Assembly: GCA_907165135.1 (NCBI GenBank)
Contig: OU015568.1
Coordinates: 2,501-66,500, forward strand
Direction of reading: 5' to 3'
DNA: 64,000 bases
Origin: Oikopleura dioica
Lineage: Eukaryota > Chordata > Appendicularia > Copelata > Oikopleuridae
In this document: positions 1 to 10,900 of the stretch, piece by piece
Layout of the letters: each line of letters starts with the position of its first letter
Numbering within the stretch: the first letter of the stretch is position 1
Program-made: the position numbers and the translations under genes
Notes under the pieces: generated by a model
What the model was told of the DNA's origin: nothing
Database searches by the model: none
The model's input: the letters and a program-made list of their open reading frames with translations, nothing else

Positions 1-712
1 CTAACCCTAACCCTAACCCTAACCCTAACCCTAACCCTAACCCTAACCCTAACCCTAACCCTAACCCTAACCCTAACCCTAACCCTAACCCTAACCCTAA
101 CCCTAACCCTAACCCTAACCCTAACCCTAACCCTAACCCTAACCCTAACCCTAACCCTAACCCTAACCCTAACCCTAACCCTAACCCTAACCCTAACCCT
201 AACCCTAACCCTAACCCTAACCCTAACCTAACCCTAACCCTAACCCTAACCCTAACCCTAACCCTAACCCTAACCCTAACCCTAACCCTAACCTAACCCT
301 AACCCTAACCCTAACCCTAACCCTAACCCTAACCCTAACCCTAACCCTAACCCTAACCCTAACCCTAACCCTAACCCTAACCCTAACCCTAACCCTAACC
401 CTAACCCTAACCCTAACCCTAACCCTAACCTAACCCTAACCCTAACCTAACCTAACCCTAACCCTAACCCTAACCCTAACCCTAACCCTAACCCTAACCC
501 TAACCCTAACCCTAACCCTAACCCTAACCTAACCCTAACCAAACCCTAACCCTAACCTAACCCTAACCCTAACCCTAACCCTAACCCTAACCAAACCAAA
601 CCTAAACCAAACCTAACCCTAACCCTAACCTAAACCAAACCAAACCCTAACCAAACCAAACCAAACCCTAACCCTAACCCTAACCCTAACCCTAACCCTA
701 ACCCTAACCTAA
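1..712. repeat. Telomeric (CCCTAA)n tract
   Basis: Nearly pure CCCTAA hexamers on the plus strand, so the G-rich TTAGGG strand ends at position 1, as expected at a left chromosome end. Scattered CCTAA and CCAAA variants increase from about 530 inward, the usual pattern of ageing toward the proximal side of a telomere. Confidence 0.97.
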
Positions 713-1012
713 CCCAAACCCTAACCCTTATCTTGACCCTAACCTTTCGTCAAAAACACACCCTAGCCCAAATCCTAACCCTAACCTATACCCTAAACAC
801 TCACCCTACCCAAACACTCAACCAAACCATAACCCAATTACTCATCCTAACCCTAACCACAAGACTCACCCTAACCCTTACCCAAAGACTCATCCTAACC
901 CTAACCCTAACCCTAACCCTAACCCTAACACTCAGCCTAACCTTAACCCTTACCCGAGCCCTTACCCTAGCACTAAGCCTAACACTACCCTTGACCCTTA
1001 ACTCAACCTTTT
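713..1012. repeat. Degenerate proximal telomeric repeats
   Basis: CCCTAA-like units mixed with variants (CTCACC, CTTACC, CACTAAG, CAAAGACTC). An open frame across this tract only reflects translation of a hexamer repeat and is not a gene. The same sequence occurs inverted at 23316-23615. Confidence 0.9.
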
Positions 1013-1652
1013 ATTGAAAAAATAATAATAGAAAGACAAAAAATGTCATGGTCAGAATTCAAACTCGTGACCTTTGGATATCAAATAAAATGCTATTTTT
1101 ATTGCTTCTAGTGATGTCTCGGACCAAGAAATACTTTAAAATCAATTTTTCTAAAATTTCAATTTTTTCGAATTTCATTCAACTGGCTCTAGAATTTCAT
1201 GCACCCATATAACAATCCTCATATGAGTGGTCAATCGATAGCTCAGATCATGAGCTACAAGAATATATGCATATCACGTGCTCTGCCGACGTTTCGCTTA
1301 ACAAAATTTTCAAAAACTGAGCAATTTTTTCTAAAAATTTCATGTTCTACGACTTTGAGGGCGCCGTTGACCCAAAATTCTTGAGTATATAGGTCATGTT
1401 TATACTTGATCGAAAGATCAGACACTGAGCAACATTTTTGGATGAATAATGATAACGTCATCATGACTCATCAAAAGATATGACTCATTTTAACAAAAAC
1501 CTGCCGAAAAATCACATTTTTGGCCATAAATCACGTTCCACTTGACGAAACTCGACCAAACTTCGGATACCAAGTATATAGGGCCTAAGTAATCCTACAA
1601 TAACATACAAGCCCCCTCGGCTCGAAAATGGAAACCATGGGCAGACGCTAAT
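1013..1652. repeat. Subtelomeric spacer, left copy
   Basis: About 640 bp of AT-rich sequence with no convincing gene. Its inverted copy is 22668-23315, and a diverged relative lies at about 25200-25551 (shared GGCTCTAGAATT, CATGCACCCATA and CGTGCTCTGCC motifs). On the minus strand at about 1046-1082 there is a tRNA 3'-half-like stretch followed by a T-run. Confidence 0.8.
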
Positions 1653-2665
1653 GGTCAACGTTATCATGAATCGCCCAAAAACGAGGTCAAAATTTTGAAA
1701 GTTCGTTTTTGCCCTGAATTTATTTGCAGCGTTTCTGCCGTCTTCCGAGCGTCATTTTGGTTTATTCTGAGCCTCTCAAACCCAACAGAAAAAAATTCAA
1801 AAAATTTTTTTCGATGGTCATCGTTCTCATGAATCGCCCAAAAACGAGGTCAAAATTAAAAGTTCATTTTTGCCCTAATTTAATTTGCAGCGTTTCTGCC
1901 GTCTTCCAAGCGTCATTTTGGTTGATTCTGAGCCTCTCAAACCCAACAGAAAAAAATTAAAAAAAAATTTTTCGATGGTCATCGTTATCATGAATCGCCC
2001 AAAAACGAGGTCAAAATTTTGAAAGTTCGTTATTTGCCCTAAATTTATTTGCAACGTTTCTGCCGTCTTCCAGGCGTCATTTTGGTTGATTTTTAGCCTT
2101 TCAAACCCAACAGAAAAAATTAAAAAAATTTTTTTCGATGGTCATCGTTATCATGAATCGCCCAAAAACGAGGTCAAAATTTTGAAAGTTCGTTTTTTGC
2201 CCTTATTTTATTTGCAGCGTTTCTGCCGTCTTCCAGGCGTCATTTTGGTTGATTTTGAGCCTCTCAAACCCAACAGAAAAAATTCAAAAAAAAAAATATT
2301 TTTTCGATGGTCAACGTTATCATGAATCGCCCAAAAACGAGGTCAAAATTTTGAAAGTTCGTTTTTTGCCCTGAATTTATTTGCAGCGTTTCTGCCGTCT
2401 TCCGAGCGTCATTTTGGTTGGTTTTGAGCCTCTCAATTCCAACAGAAAAAAAAATTCAAAAAAAAAAATATTTTTTCGATGGTCATCGTTATCATGAATC
2501 GCCCAAAAACGAGGTCAAAATTTTGAAAGTTCGTTTTTTGCCCTTATTTTATTTGCAGCGTTTCTGCCGTCTTCCGAGCGTCATTTTGGTTGATTTTGAG
2601 CCTCTTAAACCTAACAGAAAAAAAATTCAAAAAAAAAAAAATATTTTTTCGATGGTCAACGTTAT
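1653..2665. repeat. Subtelomeric satellite, array 1
   Basis: Six tandem units of about 160-172 bp. Each holds GGTCATCGTTATCATGAATC, an inverted CGATG-GT-CATCG motif, a conserved GTTTCTGCCGTCTTCC block, and an A-run/T-run whose length varies and accounts for most of the unit-length difference. Interrupted at 2665 by LTR element 1 and resumed at 10557. Confidence 0.93.
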
Positions 2666-3711
2666 TGATACCGTCTGGTCCTTATCTCTAAGCTAACTGC
2701 CACTTGCGAAAGAAAACACTAGAAAATTCGGAATACTGCTATATTATTTGGTTGAAGAAAGAGACTGATTTTCGATTTTACAAAGTTTCAAATTTCGCTT
2801 TTCGCGCAGATGTTTTTACTTCCAAATATGGTGAAGCGCCTTTCGCGCAGTTGTTTTTCTTTCCAAATATGGCAAGCCGCTTTCGCTTCCGCCATTCAAG
2901 TTCATCCGATTTTTCATAATTAGCAGCAATTCCATTCCAATTTTATCAAAGTGATCAACTTCTCACTATGTGACCATATCACACTTTGATAAAGATTCGC
3001 AAGCCAGTCAAGTTCCATAATCGTCGTCTGTCCAGAGCGTTTGTCCATTTCCATCTTGTATTTGTCGGTTTTGTCGTTTTTGTCGTTGAAGCAGTTGCCG
3101 TCGAGGTTGAAGAAAGTGCATTTTCGTCGTTAAAGAAGAAGGATGACCAGTCGATCTAAATTCGAGCCGAAAAAGGATTCATAAAACCGTCGCCTACCAG
3201 GAGCACTTACAGACACCGCCATCCCGAGGTGCACGGGGTCACAGTGTCAAGCCGCAATGCGGAACTCAGCTAGTGGATGAGAACATACAGCAATTGCCAT
3301 CAAGAAGAATTCCAGCGAGAATCGTTGCAGTAAATAATTACCAGTAATTTTAAAATAAAACTGAAATCAAGGAAGAGTAATTTTTCTAAAGATAAAAGAA
3401 ATCGATATTGTGATTTTAATGCGTTTTAACTATCATCCTTTTTCATGCAATTGAAATTGTGAAAGCACCGTAGCGCCAAAGAAACCTAAACTCCCGAACC
3501 ACTACTGAAAATTAATCCCTGAACCCTTAATTAACTAGAATTAACTTAAATTAATTTTCATCAATTATCCACTTAGTTAAGGGTTCAAGGCAAAATAAAC
3601 AGCAGCAATTAATCTGTGAATTCCTACAAAAATCAATCCAAATTGACGAAAGTCGGCCGTGAAAGGAATATTCAATTTTTATTTTTTCTGTTCTTGCATT
3701 GATCGATATTA
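2666..3711 (-). repeat. Element 1, 3' LTR (family A)
   Basis: 1046 bp, same length as the partner LTR. It contains a stem-loop at 2942-2993, CArG-like boxes CCAAATATGG at 2822-2831 and 2863-2872, and E2F-like TTTCGCGC at 2800-2807 and 2841-2848. Confidence 0.93.
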
Positions 3712-3800
3712 GTATGGCCCCGCCAGGGATTTTTTTTTTGATTCTTTGTTTTTTATATTTTTTTTGTTTTGATCTTCTGTTTTTATCGATTATTCAAGAA

Positions 3801-6800
3801 CTATTGAATATTTGTTTTTGGTTCAAAAATAAGCTCATCATTTTCTCGTGGATGATTTGGGAAAAGAAGAAGAAATTTTTCATCAATAAATCGTAATAAT
3901 TCATTTTTTGACAGTTTTGAAGGAATACATTTTTCAGACAGATTAAATTGAGCTATCAAAACTTTTAACTCGGGTTTGTTTAATTCAGAGAGACGCTTCC
4001 GTTCTCTCAAATGCAAGATTGAAAAAAAGAGAAGGTCTCCTGAATTTGTTTTTCGCCAATTTGGATGATTTGATTGAATATAGTCTCGAATTTTTAATCT
4101 TAACTCTCCTACATTTTCTGTTTCCGAAAATTCAATTTCAAATTTCCATAAAATAAACATAAGATTATCTTTCGCAAGCTCACTCAGCCTTAAAATACAA
4201 CCATTTTCGACCATCATGTCTGCAGCAAAGGCCTCATATTCCCGATCCAGTTTTTCAAAAAATCCCATATTTTCATTTTCCAATTTTATAACTATCGACA
4301 TGTTTTCGATTTCAAAAAAATTTGATTCCAGATTTGTATTTGCTTTTTTTGGGCTTGGGGCAGAGTCTTTTGAAGATTCCCGCTCTCTTTTGGCAAGTTT
4401 TCTTATTGGGTCAATATCAGAGTCTTTTGGAGTGACAAGCCGATCATTTTGCGTCAATTGTAGTTTATCATAAGATAGTAATTTAGGACTTTTTTCTACC
4501 GTTTCAGGGTCCGAATCGATGGTTATTTCCCATAACTCACTGTTTGTTTCAATTTCGAACTCTGAATCGGTAGAAAATTCTAGTTGCCTAACTGGATTTG
4601 GCAATATACCGCTTAAATTATTAATTTGTTCTCGTTCCAAAATCTCAAATTCGCCCTCGTTTTCGATAACAGAAATAATAGAACTTTCATCTTCTGAGGA
4701 TGAAGCGCTCTCCTCTAAATTTTCTGAAAGCGCATCGACTATAAATTGAGTAAAAATATTTTCGAAAATCCCATCGACACAAGCCGATGAAAGTTTATCA
4801 AGGGCCATGTCTTTTTTGACTTCAAATGAATCGGTTTCCAGGGGCGATGATGCAGAAAAATAAGAAAAGGTTGGGGGCTGATCGTTAAAAATGGGATCTG
4901 GCAAAATTTTTTCAATTTCAGGAATTTCCGGTTCCGGGGCTTGATTTATTCTAGGGTTATCTAATCGAGAATGAAATTTCTTAAGGTCATCAGCGTGACG
5001 CCTAAATAACTGTTTGTCTGATTTTACAGTGTACCATGTTCCTTCTTTTGAAGCAGAAATAATCTCAAATGGTCCAAAAAATGATGGTTTTTTATTTTCG
5101 AAATTTCGTAAAAGAACTTTTTCTCCAATTTTATACGGGGTGAATGATGGATTAGCGAATTTAGCCAGTCTTGCTTTTTTTTCCTCGTCAATTAGATCTT
5201 TTATGGACTCAAAATTTATTTCTACTCTTTCGTTATAATCTCGAAAGTTTTGATCAAAAATGTGATGGGGATTTCTAAAACCTGTTTGAATTGTAAAGGG
5301 CGAAAGGCCTGTCACCGAATGAGAAGAGTTATTTATATCATGAAGGACTTCCTGCAGACATAAATCCCAGTTCTCATAGTTACACTTCGCTCGCAATCGA
5401 CTTTTTAAAGTTCTATTAAAATTTTCACATTGACCGTTACTTTGAGGATGTCTTGGAGGCGAAAAATGTGGCTCAATACTGTTTTCAATCATAAAACGTT
5501 CTATTTCAGAATGTTCGCGGGCGTTATCTAAAACAACATATTTCGGAAAAAACGGGTTTCGAAAAATAACGTTTTTGAATTTTGACAGTAACTCATGAGA
5601 GTTTCTTGATTTTAATGGTTCACAGTATCCGAACTTTGAGAAAAAATCAACCATCACCATTACATAACGATTTCCTTTATCAGTTGGGCGCAATGTAATC
5701 AAATCAAATCCAAAAACTTGATAGGGGCCAGTTGGTGTTTTAAAACTAAGTGTTGGAGCTCTATTTGGATGATAATTTGGTTTGTCTTTTTGACAATATG
5801 AGCAGCTACGTATAAATTCCCTTATGCCTATTTTCATTCTCGGCCAGATATATTTTAGTGAAATTTTAGCAAAAATTTGGTCTATTCCCGCATGACAGTA
5901 ATTATGATAATTTTCGATTATCTCCGCTTCAAGCTCTCGAGGGACACAAACGCGAGAGATATTATGACTTTCTTTATACACTAAAAGACCACTTTCTGAT
6001 ATTTCAAGCTTATCTCGAAGAAGAAGATAAAAAGCAATGTCATTCTTAGGATTATTCGGCCAGCGATCGATTTTTAAAAATTTTCGTATTTCTGAAAGGG
6101 TAGAATCAAGCTTTTGAAGCTCAAGAAAACGATTTTCATTTAGTTTTATTGCATTAATCGTAAGATTAGACACTGAATGACGGCTAAGATAATCACTAAC
6201 TTTCATTTTGCTCGATGATTTACTAATGACTCGAAATGAAAATGACTGTAAATCGGTTATCCATCTGGCTAATTTTTGATTACAAGTACGAAGGGTTTTA
6301 ATGTATTTGATATTGTTATTATCCGTAATCCAATGAAATTCACGACATGCTAAATAAACCGACCATTTTTCCATGCAAAGTTTTGCTGAAAGAAGCTCTT
6401 TTTCAATGATTGTATAATTAACCTGAGATTGATTAAAATTACCACTGTTATACATAACCGGTAAGAGACAGTCAGAATTATGAAAGTGCGATTCCTGATT
6501 ATTATTTTGCTCGCAGATATATAAAACCCCTCCATATCCATAATTACTAGCGTCTGTCTCGAGCACAAATAACCCTCCGTCCGATGGGGCAATTTTTAAT
6601 TTTAGCGAATTATCACAAATTAATTTTTTGAGCGTGTTGAGTGCATCTGATGCTTCATCGGTCCAGCAAAAATTTTTTCGATAGGTTTTTGTAATTGGCA
6701 ACGCGATTGCTGCAAAGTTATTTATAAATCGTCTATGAAAATTTAAAAGTCCAAAAAGACTTTGAGCTTGTTCTTTCGACTTCGGAATAGTTAAATTCTC

Positions 6801-8399
6801 GATGGCCTTAATCTTATCTCGTGATGGGTAAACGTTTCCGCTACTTATCACATACCCGCAAAAAGTAACTGTTTTTTGAAAAAATAGTGCCTTTCTTGAA
6901 TGAATTCGAAGATTATTAGCGCTACAAATAGTAAAAAATTTTCGGAGACAGAGAAGATGATCCTCCTCGGTTACACTATGGCAAAGAAGATCGTCCATGT
7001 ACGCAAGGATTTGCGTCTTTTCTGTGCCCATTAAAACCTTGTCCATTATTCGCATAAAATGAGATGGGCTATTTTTCGCGCCCATCGGCATTCTCTTAAA
7101 TCTAAATTGACCAAATTCACAACTAAAAGCCGTTTTATCCTTAGAATCTTCTTCGATTAAAACTTGGTAAAATCCTTTTATCAAATCTAATGAACTGAAA
7201 ATTCTGCTTTTCTCTAGATAAGAAAGACTATCTTCGAGATTCGGCAAAGGATGATGCTGTTGATAGGTCACATTATTCAATTGCCGAAAATCGATCACTA
7301 ACCGATATGTGCCATCCTTTTTTCGAACTAACAAACAAGGGGAATTCCATGGACTTGAACATCGTTCTATTATATCATTTTTCATATCCCGTTTTAACAT
7401 CGTCCACATTTCATTTCTAAGACTGAATGGAGTCCTGTATGGGGCAACCGCAATCGGATGTTTTGACTCAGTTTTAATCGAAAATTTTTCAAGATTACAC
7501 GCGGGGAGCGGATCATCGTTGTCCAAAAAAAGAAATGAAAATTCATCAGTAAGAGCGTCAAATTTACTTTTAACCGAGTGTGATTCAATTGGCCCAACCT
7601 CAAGATTGTCAAGATTTTTATTCCTCGTTTTCTTTATTCTCGCAATCTCGACAACCTCTTCGAGTTTAACGTAAATTGTACCAGCGTGGATTTTAATATT
7701 ACTATCAGTAGGATTAATAACAAGACATCGAAAAATAGGGGAATCACTATCAACGGTCTGAAAACTTGGAATCAATTGCAATTTTGAATCTCCTAAATTT
7801 GAATGTTCAAAGAAAAGATTTTTCGTTGATGCCAAATTTTGAACATGAAGATCAATTATCGTTTCCGACTTTGGCCTGAATGAAAATGTTTCTTTTGATA
7901 ACGCATTATAAGGCTCATCCTCTAAATAAATCTGCATTTCTTGATTGTCACTTACTGAGGAATTTACAGTTACTTCATTTAAACGGGCAAATCTTTCCAC
8001 AGGTCCGATTTTTATTAAGCGTTTACGTTTAAGGTTAATAAGTAATTCATTATCAATGAGCGCTGGAACACCAAAAATCGGGCAAAAATCATTTGTAACT
8101 ACGTAAAAAGTCGATTTACCATTTATTTTTTCGTCGATAACTATCTCGGCTTCAACCTTTCCGATAATATCAATTTTCCCACCGGAATAGTTAACGACAT
8201 TTATTTTTGTTTTTTCAATTTTTATGTTTTTTGGGATGTATTTGTGACAAATAATATTTATTTGGGCGCCTGTGTCTACAAGACACCGCACGTGACTGTT
8301 AAAAATATTTACATTAACAAAAAATTGCTGTCCTACGTTATTTACAGAAATCTGAGGAACCCAAATTTGGTCAGAATCGGGCTTGCGTTCTAGTTTTTT
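3801..8399 (-). CDS. Element 1 Pol (protease, RT, RNase H, integrase, C-terminal extension)
   Basis: Uninterrupted frame of about 1530 codons, entered from gag by a predicted -1 frameshift at 8393-8399, so no start codon of its own is needed. Numbering from an internal ATG at 8438: protease DTG at 55-57; RT with VIDFRQLN near 381 and YMDD at 480-483; RNase H ETDAS near 627 and the EKEL and TDNN catalytic segments; integrase zinc binding H..H..C..C at about 845-882, then catalytic D912, D971 and E1005; a GPF module; then a roughly 350-residue acidic tail with a basic NLS-like stretch and a SAP-like LNKPELKVL segment near the end. This is the only complete Pol frame of family A here. Compared with elements 2 and 3 it lacks a 3-residue TYK insertion in the tail. 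Confidence 0.93.
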   Translation of the reverse strand, partial: KKLERKPDSDQIWVPQISVNNVGQQFFVNVNIFNSHVRCLVDTGAQINIICHKYIPKNIKIEKTKINVVNYSGGKIDIIGKVEAEIVIDEKINGKSTFYVVTNDFCPIFGVPALIDNELLINLKRKRLIKIGPVERFARLNEVTVNSSVSDNQEMQIYLEDEPYNALSKETFSFRPKSETIIDLHVQNLASTKNLFFEHSNLGDSKLQLIPSFQTVDSDSPIFRCLVINPTDSNIKIHAGTIYVKLEEVVEIARIKKTRNKNLDNLEVGPIESHSVKSKFDALTDEFSFLFLDNDDPLPACNLEKFSIKTESKHPIAVAPYRTPFSLRNEMWTMLKRDMKNDIIERCSSPWNSPCLLVRKKDGTYRLVIDFRQLNNVTYQQHHPLPNLEDSLSYLEKSRIFSSLDLIKGFYQVLIEEDSKDKTAFSCEFGQFRFKRMPMGAKNSPSHFMRIMDKVLMGTEKTQILAYMDDLLCHSVTEEDHLLCLRKFFTICSANNLRIHSRKALFFQKTVTFCGYVISSGNVYPSRDKIKAIENLTIPKSKEQAQSLFGLLNFHRRFINNFAAIALPITKTYRKNFCWTDEASDALNTLKKLICDNSLKLKIAPSDGGLFVLETDASNYGYGGVLYICEQNNNQESHFHNSDCLLPVMYNSGNFNQSQVNYTIIEKELLSAKLCMEKWSVYLACREFHWITDNNNIKYIKTLRTCNQKLARWITDLQSFSFRVISKSSSKMKVSDYLSRHSVSNLTINAIKLNENRFLELQKLDSTLSEIRKFLKIDRWPNNPKNDIAFYLLLRDKLEISESGLLVYKESHNISRVCVPRELEAEIIENYHNYCHAGIDQIFAKISLKYIWPRMKIGIREFIRSCSYCQKDKPNYHPNRAPTLSFKTPTGPYQVFGFDLITLRPTDKGNRYVMVMVDFFSKFGYCEPLKSRNSHELLSKFKNVIFRNPFFPKYVVLDNAREHSEIERFMIENSIEPHFSPPRHPQSNGQCENFNRTLKSRLRAKCNYENWDLCLQEVLHDINNSSHSVTGLSPFTIQTGFRNPHHIFDQNFRDYNERVEINFESIKDLIDEEKKARLAKFANPSFTPYKIGEKVLLRNFENKKPSFFGPFEIISASKEGTWYTVKSDKQLFRRHADDLKKFHSRLDNPRINQAPEPEIPEIEKILPDPIFNDQPPTFSYFSASSPLETDSFEVKKDMALDKLSSACVDGIFENIFTQFIVDALSENLEESASSSEDESSIISVIENEGEFEILEREQINNLSGILPNPVRQLEFSTDSEFEIETNSELWEITIDSDPETVEKSPKLLSYDKLQLTQNDRLVTPKDSDIDPIRKLAKRERESSKDSAPSPKKANTNLESNFFEIENMSIVIKLENENMGFFEKLDREYEAFAADMMVENGCILRLSELAKDNLMFILWKFEIEFSETENVGELRLKIRDYIQSNHPNWRKTNSGDLLFFSILHLRERKRLSELNKPELKVLIAQFNLSEKCIPSKLSKNELLRFIDEKFLLLFPNHPRENDELIFEPKTNIQ

Positions 8400-9502
8400 G
8401 AGTTGCTGACTCCTTCTTTTGCAGATTTTTCTGGGCAAAAACGGCTAATGTGCCCAAGTTTTTGACATTCGAAGCATTTGATTCTCGGGCAACGGGATTT
8501 AAAATGACCATATTGTCTACAATTGAAACAAAATGCTGTTGGCCGCGGGGCAAATCCTCCCATCTGACTCTGATTCCCAAATTGAGGATTCCAAAAGCTA
8601 TTAAACTGAGGAGGAAGTCCTGGAGCCGCATTCGCTTGATTCTGATTTTGAATAGGGGCCTGAAAATTTTGGCGCAAGTTATTTTTCTCAAGTTCGAGTT
8701 TGGCGACTGTCGCAGTCAATTTATCAATACTTGCACTAAAATCAGCAGCTCGTTTCTCATAAACCGCTTCCATTTGGCTCAATTTTGACTCCAGCAATTC
8801 ACTTGTTTTATCAACAAAATGCGACAATTCGTTTGACTGAACTGCAGAAATATTTACATTCAAGTATCTTTCGCGGGAATCAAGAAATGAAACAATCTCA
8901 GCAGTTGCTTTTTTACTGTAACCGTGATCTCTAAGAAATGCACGATTCGCGGGCTCGAGATTTTTTGAGAAATGATCATCTACGATAAAATTAATGGCAT
9001 CGGGCTTGTCCGAAATCATTTAAGCAACAGTTTTGATTCTTTGAATAAAGGATGAAAATTTCTCATTCATATCTGTTCGCCTTGTCAATTTTTCAAGCTC
9101 CATCGACGCGCGCTCCTTTTTTTCCTCCTCAGTTTCAGAGCCGAAAAGAGACTCGAGAAATTCAAAAGTTGACTCAACATTTTCAAGGCTACTCATTTCT
9201 CTAGAATAATTGTTCAAAAAATCGTGAGAGCAATTATTACGGATGCAATCAACAGCAGCTCGCTCAAACTGCTTGATCAGATTTGATTTCTCATTTTCCC
9301 GTCCATGATCCTGGATTGATTTTTCAAAAATTTTTCGCATCGCCTTAATCTTATCGCTCAAACTATTTTTAGAATTTAAAAATTCAAACGGAAGCATATT
9401 GGGTCGAAAAAACTGTCTCGGATTAAGAGAGGGAAAATGCTGAAAAAGAAGTTCCTCCGGCATTTTTTGTACCTTTGATTGAAGATTCGTGTCGCTTGGC
9501 AT
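8390..9502 (-). pseudogene. Element 1 Gag, broken by one nonsense codon
   Basis: The ATG at 9500-9502 lies only 8 nt inside the LTR. The frame stops at 9020-9022 (TAA), where the matching codon in element 3 is CAA (Gln), so a single C-to-T change truncates Gag at about codon 161. The same frame resumes and runs to the TAG at 8390-8392. The C-terminal part carries two zinc knuckles of the C-x2-C-x4-H-x4-C type (CFNCRQYGHFKSRC and CFECQKLGHISRFC), typical of retroelement nucleocapsid, preceded by a coiled-coil-like segment. Element 3 has the uninterrupted version. Confidence 0.9.
8393..8399 (-). other. Predicted -1 frameshift heptamer A AAA AAC (element 1)
   Basis: On the minus strand the zero-frame codons read TCA AAA AAC TAG: a classic X XXY YYZ heptamer directly followed by the gag stop. 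The -1 frame opens straight into pol. Confidence 0.8.
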
Positions 9503-9510
9503 GGTCACTA

Positions 9511-10556
9511 TGATACCGTCTGGTCCTTATCTCTAAGCTAACTGCCACTTGCGAAAGAAAACACTAGAAAATTCGGAATACTGCTATATTATTTGGTTGA
9601 AGAAAGAGACTGATTTTCGATTTTACAAAGTTTCAAATTTCGCTTTTCGCGCAGATGTTTTTACTTCCAAATATGGTGAAGCGCCTTTCGCGCAGTTGTT
9701 TTTCTTTCCAAATATGGCAAGCCGCTTTCGCTTCCGCCATTCAAGTTCATCCGATTTTTCATAATTAGCAGCAATTCCATTCCAATTTTATCAAAGTGAT
9801 CAACTTCTCACTATGTGACCATATCACACTTTGATAAAGATTCGCAAGCCAGTCAAGTTCCATAATCGTCGTCTGTCCAGAGCGTTTGTCCATTTCCATC
9901 TTGTATTTGTCGGTTTTGTCGTTTTTGTCGTTGAAGCAGTTGCCGTCGAGGTTGAAGAAAGTGCATTTTCGTCGTTAAAGAAGAAGGATGACCAGTCGAT
10001 CTAAATTCGAGCCGAAAAAGGATTCATAAAACCGTCGCCTACCAGGAGCACTTACAGACACCGCCATCCCGAGGTGCACGGGGTCACAGTGTCAAGCCGC
10101 AATGCGGAACTCAGCTAGTGGATGAGAACATACAGCAATTGCCATCAAGAAGAATTCCAGCGAGAATCGTTGCAGTAAATAATTACCAGTAATTTTAAAA
10201 TAAAACTGAAATCAAGGAAGAGTAATTTTTCTAAAGATAAAAGAAATCGATATTGTGATTTTAATGCGTTTTAACTATCATCCTTTTTCATGCAATTGAA
10301 ATTGTGAAAGCACCGTAGCGCCAAAGAAACCTAAACTCCCGAACCACTACTGAAAATTAATCCCTGAACCCTTAATTAACTAGAATTAACTTAAATTAAT
10401 TTTCATCAATTATCCACTTAGTTAAGGGTTCAAGGCAAAATAAACAGCAGCAATTAATCTGTGAATTCCTACAAAAATCAATCCAAATTGACGAAAGTCG
10501 GCCGTGAAAGGAATATTCAATTTTTATTTTTTCTGTTCTTGCATTGATCGATATTA
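9511..10556 (-). repeat. Element 1, 5' LTR (family A)
   Basis: 1046 bp, matching 2666-3711. Carries the conserved stem-loop at 9787-9838. Downstream on the minus strand TAGTGACC precedes the gag ATG and is the only candidate primer-binding site. Confidence 0.93.
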
Positions 10557-10880
10557 GTTATCATGAATCGCCCAAAAACGAGGTCAAAATTTTGAAAATT
10601 CGTTTTTTGCCCTGAATTTATTTGCAGCGTTTCTGCCGTCTTCCAAGCGTCATTTTGGTTGATTCTGAGCCTCTCAAACCCAACAGAAAAAAAATACAAA
10701 AAAAAATTTTTTTTTTCGATGGTCATCGTTCTCATGAATCGCCCAAAAACGAGGTCAAAATTTTGAAAGTTCGTTCTTTGCCCATATTTTATTTGCAGCA
10801 TTTCTGCCGTCTTCCGAGCGTCATTTTGGTTGATTCTTAGCCTCTCAAACCCAACAAAAAAAAATAAAAAAAAAAAATTT
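10557..10880. repeat. Satellite, array 1 continued
   Basis: Two units in the same orientation as 1653-2665, starting with the duplicated GTTAT target site of element 1. The array ends in an A-run at about 10880 where the truncated element 2 begins. Confidence 0.9.
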
Positions 10881-10899
10881 GTTTGTTGTTGGTTGTTGT
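10881..10899. other. Junction filler between satellite and truncated pol
   Basis: A short TTTG/GTTGTT-rich stretch matches neither the satellite nor family A pol. Homology to pol starts at 10900 with TAGTAATTATGG. This looks like filler DNA at an end-joining breakpoint. Confidence 0.55.
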
Positions 10900-10900
10900 T

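Larger units (their letters stand above)
2666..10556 (-). mobile_element. LTR retrotransposon element 1, Ty3/gypsy-type, family A, full length
   Basis: 7891-bp element with two 1046-bp LTRs (2666-3711 and 9511-10556) that look identical wherever compared, suggesting recent insertion. Termini are TGATA...TATTA on the plus strand. A 5-bp target duplication GTTAT flanks it (2661-2665 and 10557-10561), splitting a satellite unit. Gene order on the minus strand is gag, pro, RT, RNase H, integrase, C-terminal extension. There is no env. Gag carries one nonsense codon while pol is open throughout. Tor-like naming is inference; domain order and integrase type support Ty3/gypsy. Confidence 0.95.

Noticed and set aside
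733-1017. Open frame of Thr/Leu repeats in the telomere
   Set aside because: It is a translation of degenerate CCCTAA hexamers; the mirror frame at 23309-23593 is the same.
1653-2665. CRISPR-like array
   Set aside because: Whole units are repeated head to tail with no unique spacers; this is satellite in a eukaryotic subtelomere.
1724-2696. Several frames of 78-92 codons in the satellite
   Set aside because: They repeat with every unit, shift with A-run length and have no independent start or conservation as protein.
4216-5238. Plus-strand frames inside element 1 and equivalent antisense frames in other elements
   Set aside because: Shadows of the pol tail; they recur wherever that tail occurs.
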